From Terriglobia bacterium (GTDB lineage Bacteria; Acidobacteriota; Terriglobia; UBA7540): 7,480 bases of DNA. The notes under the pieces are model-generated. The model made no database searches and was not told the origin of the DNA. It saw only the letters and a list, made by a program, of their open reading frames with translations. The position numbers were made by a program, and so were the translations under genes. Below, in pieces: positions 5,638-7,480 of the stretch; the stretch's first letter is position 1, and each line of letters starts with the position of its first letter. The DNA lies in NCBI GenBank assembly GCA_030042795.1, contig JASHYZ010000218.1:1-7480 (forward strand), given 5' to 3'.

Positions 5638-5801
5638 AGTGTTCTGTAACGGAGGTTCACGTCATATTTCAGCTCCGAAGGAGCGCTATAACTTAGCCCA
5701 TGGCTCACGCCGTGGGTAGTATATTTCGCCCTTCCGGGGCTTTCAAAGGAACGGCCTGAGTCTGGTAATTAATCATCAACCAACTTCCGTTACGGGACAC
5801 T
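5638..5801. mobile_element. MITE-like element with 20-bp terminal inverted repeats between fliP and fliQ
   Basis: The left end AGTGTTCTGTAACGGAGGTT (5638-5657) matches the reverse complement of the right end (5782-5801) at 17 of 20 positions, with GTAACGGA fully conserved. The bounded stretch is 164 bp, too short for a transposase and with no gene, as expected of a non-autonomous miniature inverted-repeat element. Inside is a second, off-centre palindrome (5671-5741). The insertion explains the abnormal gap between fliP and fliQ. The right end stops 7 bp before the fliQ Shine-Dalgarno. No flush target-site duplication was found (left flank ACC, right flank AAC), so either the ends are slightly misjudged or the duplication has decayed. 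I cannot name the parent insertion-sequence family. Confidence 0.6.
5671..5741. repeat. Nested imperfect palindrome (CCCATGGC-TCAC-GCCGTGGG type)
   Basis: CCCATGGC (5697-5704) pairs with GCCGTGGG (5709-5716) around a TCAC loop, with one G-T pair. Outer arms AGCTCCGAAGGAGCG (from 5671) and CGCCCTTCCGGGGCT (to 5741) extend it as an imperfect stem with small bulges. I recall similar AGCCCATGGC/GCCGTGGGT palindromes flanked by CCGGAAGGGC-like arms as dispersed intergenic repeats in Acidobacteriota; this was not checked. Its centre (5706) does not coincide with the centre of the surrounding inverted repeats (5719-5720). Confidence 0.6.
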
Positions 5802-5808
5802 AACCCCT

Positions 5809-5812
5809 GAGG
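5809..5812 (+). promoter_or_regulatory. Shine-Dalgarno of fliQ adjacent to the MITE-like right end
   Basis: GAGG (in TGAGGT) lies 5 nt before the ATG at 5818. It is just outside the right terminal inverted repeat, so the inserted DNA left the fliQ start region intact. Confidence 0.5.
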
Positions 5813-5817
5813 TTCTT

Positions 5818-6087
5818 ATGCCTGCAGATCACATTATTACTCTGGCGCGTATAACCCTTGAAAATACGCTGTGGTTGGCCGCGCCCGTGCTCATCGTCAC
5901 GCTGATTGTGGGCCTCACCATGAGTATTCTTCAGACCATGACCTCCATCCAGGAAACGTCGATCAGCACGGTTCCACGCCTGCTCTCCGTTGGGGCTACG
6001 GCTTTCATTCTGATGCCGTGGTTCCTCAAGAAACTGTCGTACTTTGCAGTGCAGTTGTTGTCTGATTTCCACCCTTACCTCCGTTAG
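5818..6087 (+). CDS. fliQ: Flagellar type III export gate protein FliQ
   Basis: FliQ is a small protein of two helical hydrophobic segments that wraps the FliP/FliR pore of the export gate. The 89-aa length is typical. The first hydrophobic segment is ~17-38 (LWLAAPVLIVTLIVGLTMSI). The family motif SILQTMTSIQETSISTVPRL (~36-55) corresponds to the conserved S-x-x-Q-A-x-T-Q-I-x-E-x-T-L-x-x-x-P-K. The second segment is ~57-72. The start is supported by GAGG 5 nt upstream. The gene would normally follow fliP within a few bases, but here 235 bp with a MITE-like insertion intervene. fliR and flhB, usually next, are not seen in the ~1.4 kb downstream. Confidence 0.93.
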   Translation: MPADHIITLARITLENTLWLAAPVLIVTLIVGLTMSILQTMTSIQETSISTVPRLLSVGATAFILMPWFLKKLSYFAVQLLSDFHPYLR

Positions 6088-6129
6088 CAGTGAAAGAGGG
6101 AGCAGGAGCAACTTCCCAGCGCGGGACGC

Positions 6130-6158
6130 TTGGCATACAACGTCTTGCGTAGTACGCT
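6130..6158 (+). promoter_or_regulatory. Candidate higBA promoter with palindromic operator at 6147-6157
   Basis: TTGGCA (6130-6135) and TACGCT (6153-6158) are separated by exactly 17 bp. The -10 overlaps the perfect palindrome GCGTA-G-TACGC (6147-6157). This is where a HigA dimer would be expected to bind to repress its own operon. Transcription would start near 6165, the first base of the GTG start of higB, so the mRNA could be leaderless. That agrees with the lack of a Shine-Dalgarno. The -10 is a weak match; TATAAG (6158-6163) is an alternative but gives a poor spacing. Confidence 0.45.
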
Positions 6159-6164
6159 ATAAGT

Positions 6165-6443
6165 GTGATCCGGACCTTTCGCTGCGAGGAGACGGAGCAG
6201 CTTTTTGAGTATCATCACACCCGCCGCTTCCGAGCATTTGAGCGGGTAGCGTTGCGGAAACTTCTTCAAATTCATGCGGCCACCGAGTTGCACGTCCTGG
6301 CTTCGCCGCCTGGAAATCATCTGGAAGCATTGCGAGGGGACCGGAAAGGCCAGCATTCCATCCGGATCAACGAACAGTGGCGGGTCTGCTTTGTGTGGAG
6401 AGGAGGTCACGCCTACGACGTGGAAATTGTCGACTATCACTAG
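6165..6443 (+). CDS. higB: HigB-type toxin, RelE superfamily mRNA interferase
   Basis: HigB toxins are ribosome-dependent mRNA endonucleases neutralised by the HigA antitoxin. The 92-aa product begins MIRTFRCEETEQLFE and carries the family core LEALRGDRKGQHSIRINEQW, then RVCFVW and the C-terminal VEIVDYH (residues ~53-92). The basic residues (R57, R60, R67, R73) and final H92 are placed like the RNA-binding and catalytic residues of HigB/RelE proteins. The start is GTG at 6165 with no Shine-Dalgarno. The family usually starts M-I-x-x-F, so this start fits. The TAG at 6441-6443 is followed after 11 bp by higA, in the toxin-first order that defines higBA. Any transcript running on from fliQ could also reach it, 77 bp downstream. 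Confidence 0.9.
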   Translation: MIRTFRCEETEQLFEYHHTRRFRAFERVALRKLLQIHAATELHVLASPPGNHLEALRGDRKGQHSIRINEQWRVCFVWRGGHAYDVEIVDYH

Positions 6444-6446
6444 GAG
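6442..6446 (+). promoter_or_regulatory. Shine-Dalgarno of higA, overlapping the higB stop
   Basis: AGGAG overlaps the higB TAG and lies 8 nt before the ATG at 6455. It decides the higA start over in-frame codons further upstream inside higB, and suggests coupled translation of toxin and antitoxin. Confidence 0.75.
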
Positions 6447-6454
6447 CTTCAAGC

Positions 6455-6772
6455 ATGGGCAAGCCATCCAATTTGATCCCTCCCGTTCATCCCGGCGAAA
6501 TCCTCCGCGAGGATTTCATGAAGCCGATGGGCCTCACCGTCAACCGGCTGGCGCTGGACCTTCACGTACCTGCGACCCGGATTGGAGAAATCGTCCACGA
6601 ACGCCGGCGTATTACTGCCGATACCGCCTTGCGCTTGGCGCGCTACTTCAGAACCGATGCCGAATTCTGGCTCAACCTCCAAAATTTCTTCGATCTGGAA
6701 GTCGAAAGACGCTCGGGGGTAACCGTGGAGATCGACAGGGATGTGCATCCAGCGGCTGCGCCTGCTTTGTGA
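6455..6772 (+). CDS. higA: HigA-type antitoxin, XRE/VapI-family HTH protein
   Basis: HigA binds and blocks HigB and represses the higBA operon by binding operator DNA. The 105-aa protein opens with the family motif PPVHPGEILREDFMKPMGLT (residues 9-28). A helix-turn-helix follows (~27-65: NRLALDLHVPATRIGEIVHE, RRRITADTALRLARYF) and then the conserved TDAEFWLNLQNFFDLE (residues 68-83). This is the short HigA form, with the DNA-binding domain near the N-terminus. The ATG at 6455 was chosen because AGGAG lies 8 nt upstream and the family motif begins right after it. The frame is open further upstream within higB but codes nothing HigA-like there. It converges with the methyltransferase-like gene on the other strand, with 19 bp between stops and no terminator visible. 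Confidence 0.92.
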   Translation: MGKPSNLIPPVHPGEILREDFMKPMGLTVNRLALDLHVPATRIGEIVHERRRITADTALRLARYFRTDAEFWLNLQNFFDLEVERRSGVTVEIDRDVHPAAAPAL

Positions 6773-6791
6773 CCTGGTGAGGAAGAACGTG

Positions 6792-7331
6792 TCAGGGCAA
6801 GGGCGGGGGTAGACCGGCATGCGGGGGCGCCAGCAGATAGCCATAGGTAAAGTCGAAGTCGGCCTTCGTGGCGTACTCCACCTTCTGGTCCTCGCGCCAT
6901 TTACGGTTAAAGAAGAGGTAGGTTTGCTCGCAGATCAGCGGCCACTCCACTCTTGGATCGGCGTAAGCCGTGGCGCCGGCCCAGTAGTTAGTGAGAATCG
7001 TGGCTTTGCCGCTGTCAGCCAGGATGCGGTAGATTTCTTCCATGAAGGCGGAACGCTTGGCGGCGGGCACGTAAGGGAAGACGTCCGTGCACTTGAATTC
7101 GCCTACGGACTTGTCAGCCCACGGCCACGGGAACTTGAGGAGCTTGGCGCGATCGGCAAAACCCAACTCTAGCGTCAGCAGTTCCTTCTCTTTCGCCCTC
7201 CGCTTGCTCACTCGCCTCCCTCGGCACAGCTTTGGAGCGCAGCTTTGGAGTGCGGCAGCTTGCTGCCGCTTTGAACCCGCGCGCTTGCTCGCGGCGCGAG
7301 GCTCAGCGGACCGCCAGACCGTAATGCGCAT
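6792..7331 (-). CDS. SAM-dependent methyltransferase-like protein, N-terminally truncated or repeat-altered
   Basis: Residues ~51-166 (nt 6834-7181) resemble the C-terminal half of class I methyltransferases of the Methyltransf_11 type. KFPWPWADKSV matches the common D-L-x-x-F-P-W-P-F/W region. FMEEIYRILADSGKATILT matches the F-x-E-x-x-R-V-L-K-P-G-G-x-x-x-I strand-helix. DPRVEWPLICEQTYLFFNRK and KADFDFTYGY match a more specific subfamily I have seen annotated only as methyltransferase. The expected N-terminal SAM-binding part (glycine-rich motif I plus about 40 residues) is missing: LLTLELGFAD is followed almost at once by the FPWP motif. Residues ~8-37 are encoded by a repeat-rich stretch (7221-7310). 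The ATG at 7331 is the likeliest start; the frame is open further upstream only via a TTG at 7409. I cannot tell a functional divergent gene from a decaying one. Confidence 0.5.
   Translation of the reverse strand: MRITVWRSAEPRAASKRAGSKRQQAAALQSCAPKLCRGRRVSKRRAKEKELLTLELGFADRAKLLKFPWPWADKSVGEFKCTDVFPYVPAAKRSAFMEEIYRILADSGKATILTNYWAGATAYADPRVEWPLICEQTYLFFNRKWREDQKVEYATKADFDFTYGYLLAPPHAGLPPPLP
7228..7253. repeat. 13-bp tandem duplication AGCTTTGGAG(C/T)GC
   Basis: AGCTTTGGAGCGC (7228-7240) is followed directly by AGCTTTGGAGTGC (7241-7253), with one mismatch. The second copy runs straight into the GCGGCAGC palindrome, so it may mark the edge of that repeat's insertion. Confidence 0.65.
7247..7272 (+). 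repeat. REP-like palindrome, copy 1 (GCGGCAGC-TT-GCTGCCGC)
   Basis: Perfect 8-bp arms GCGGCAGC (7252-7259) and GCTGCCGC (7262-7269) flank TT, with GGAGT before and TTT after. The same 26-bp unit recurs in opposite orientation at 7455-7480 with one mismatch. It lies inside the N-terminal codons of the methyltransferase-like ORF. Followed by a further GC-rich palindrome-like stretch (7277-7299). Confidence 0.75.
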
Positions 7332-7410
7332 AGAAACGTGAATTTTGTTCTCATTGCGTTCTGCGCTCGTAGGGCTGGGGCAAGACCCGGCCGTACGTTG
7401 GGATATCAAA

Positions 7411-7449
7411 GGCGAGCCCTTGGCGAGCCACCCAGCCAGCCAGCTGGCT
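7411..7449. repeat. Short direct repeat and 12-bp palindrome near right edge
   Basis: GGCGAGCC occurs at 7411-7418 and 7422-7429. AGCCAGCTGGCT (7438-7449) is a perfect 12-bp palindrome preceded by extra CCAG units. No gene covers this stretch; it lies between the two inverted REP-like copies. Confidence 0.5.
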
Positions 7450-7454
7450 TGACG

Positions 7455-7480
7455 AAAGCGGCAGCGAGCTGCCGCACTCC
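7455..7480 (-). repeat. REP-like palindrome, copy 2 (inverted, reaches window end)
   Basis: AAA, GCGGCAGC (7458-7465), GA, GCTGCCGC (7468-7475), ACTCC. The reverse complement equals copy 1 at 25 of 26 positions. The pair in inverted orientation, about 180 bp apart, resembles REP doublets (BIME/REPIN-like). The repeat may continue beyond the right edge. Confidence 0.7.

Noticed and set aside
5594..5801. CRISPR-like array between fliP and fliQ
   Set aside because: The units are 7-bp near-contiguous repeats and one pair of inverted ends; there are no regularly spaced 25-35-bp direct repeats with unique spacers.
6377..6454. Upstream in-frame start for higA inside higB
   Set aside because: The extension has no HigA-like residues, while ATG 6455 has AGGAG 8 nt upstream and the family motif starts just after it.
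6819..7341. Plus-strand ORFs opposite the methyltransferase-like gene
   Set aside because: No family motifs; the minus-strand frame carries the conserved methyltransferase residues across the same bases.
7407..7409. TTG as start of the methyltransferase-like gene
   Set aside because: The extra 26 residues lie in repeat-rich DNA and show no conservation signal; ATG 7331 is preferred, itself uncertain.

Overview
This window looks like a chromosomal flagellar locus of a member of the Acidobacteriota (class Terriglobia or a relative). The inference rests on three things. The base composition is moderately GC-rich. The gene order is fliK-flgD-flgE-fliL-fliN-fliO-fliP-fliQ, with no fliM between fliL and fliN. 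The gaps carry several palindromic repeats of kinds I recall as common in that phylum (CACCACAGAG-type, AGCCCATGGC/GCCGTGGG-type, GCGGCAGC-N2-GCTGCCGC-type). The taxonomic call is from memory and no search was run.

Layout. Positions 1-944 hold the 3' part of fliK (hook-length control). A 509-bp gap (945-1453) follows, with an 81-bp imperfect hairpin repeat, a pair of mutually exclusive small hairpins, an AT-rich promoter candidate and a structured flgD leader. Next come flgD (hook scaffold, short form) and flgE (hook protein), each with a strong ribosome-binding site. A 13-bp-stem hairpin lies after flgE. After a 282-bp gap comes a compact block, fliL, fliN, fliO and fliP, spaced by 2 bp, 9 bp and a 4-bp overlap. 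A 235-bp gap then separates fliP from fliQ. It carries degenerate heptamer repeats and a 164-bp stretch bounded by 20-bp terminal inverted repeats (17/20 matched), which looks like a MITE inserted in the export-gate operon.

fliQ is not followed by fliR/flhB/flhA. Instead there is a HigB-HigA type II toxin-antitoxin pair with a likely self-regulated, possibly leaderless promoter. At the right edge, convergent to higA, lies the conserved C-terminal part of a SAM-dependent methyltransferase-like protein whose N-terminal codons run through a repeat-rich stretch. It may be decayed or a fusion with repeat DNA.

Together the flagellar genes cover hook assembly (FliK, FlgD, FlgE), a stator-associated protein (FliL), the C-ring/export-docking protein FliN, and three export-gate proteins (FliO, FliP, FliQ). 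Nothing here is clearly a wholly new system. The most notable points are the MITE-like element splitting fliP/fliQ, the absence of fliM and fliR from their usual places, a FliO without a visible membrane anchor, the toxin-antitoxin pair capping the cluster, and the repeat-encoded N-terminus of the methyltransferase-like ORF.
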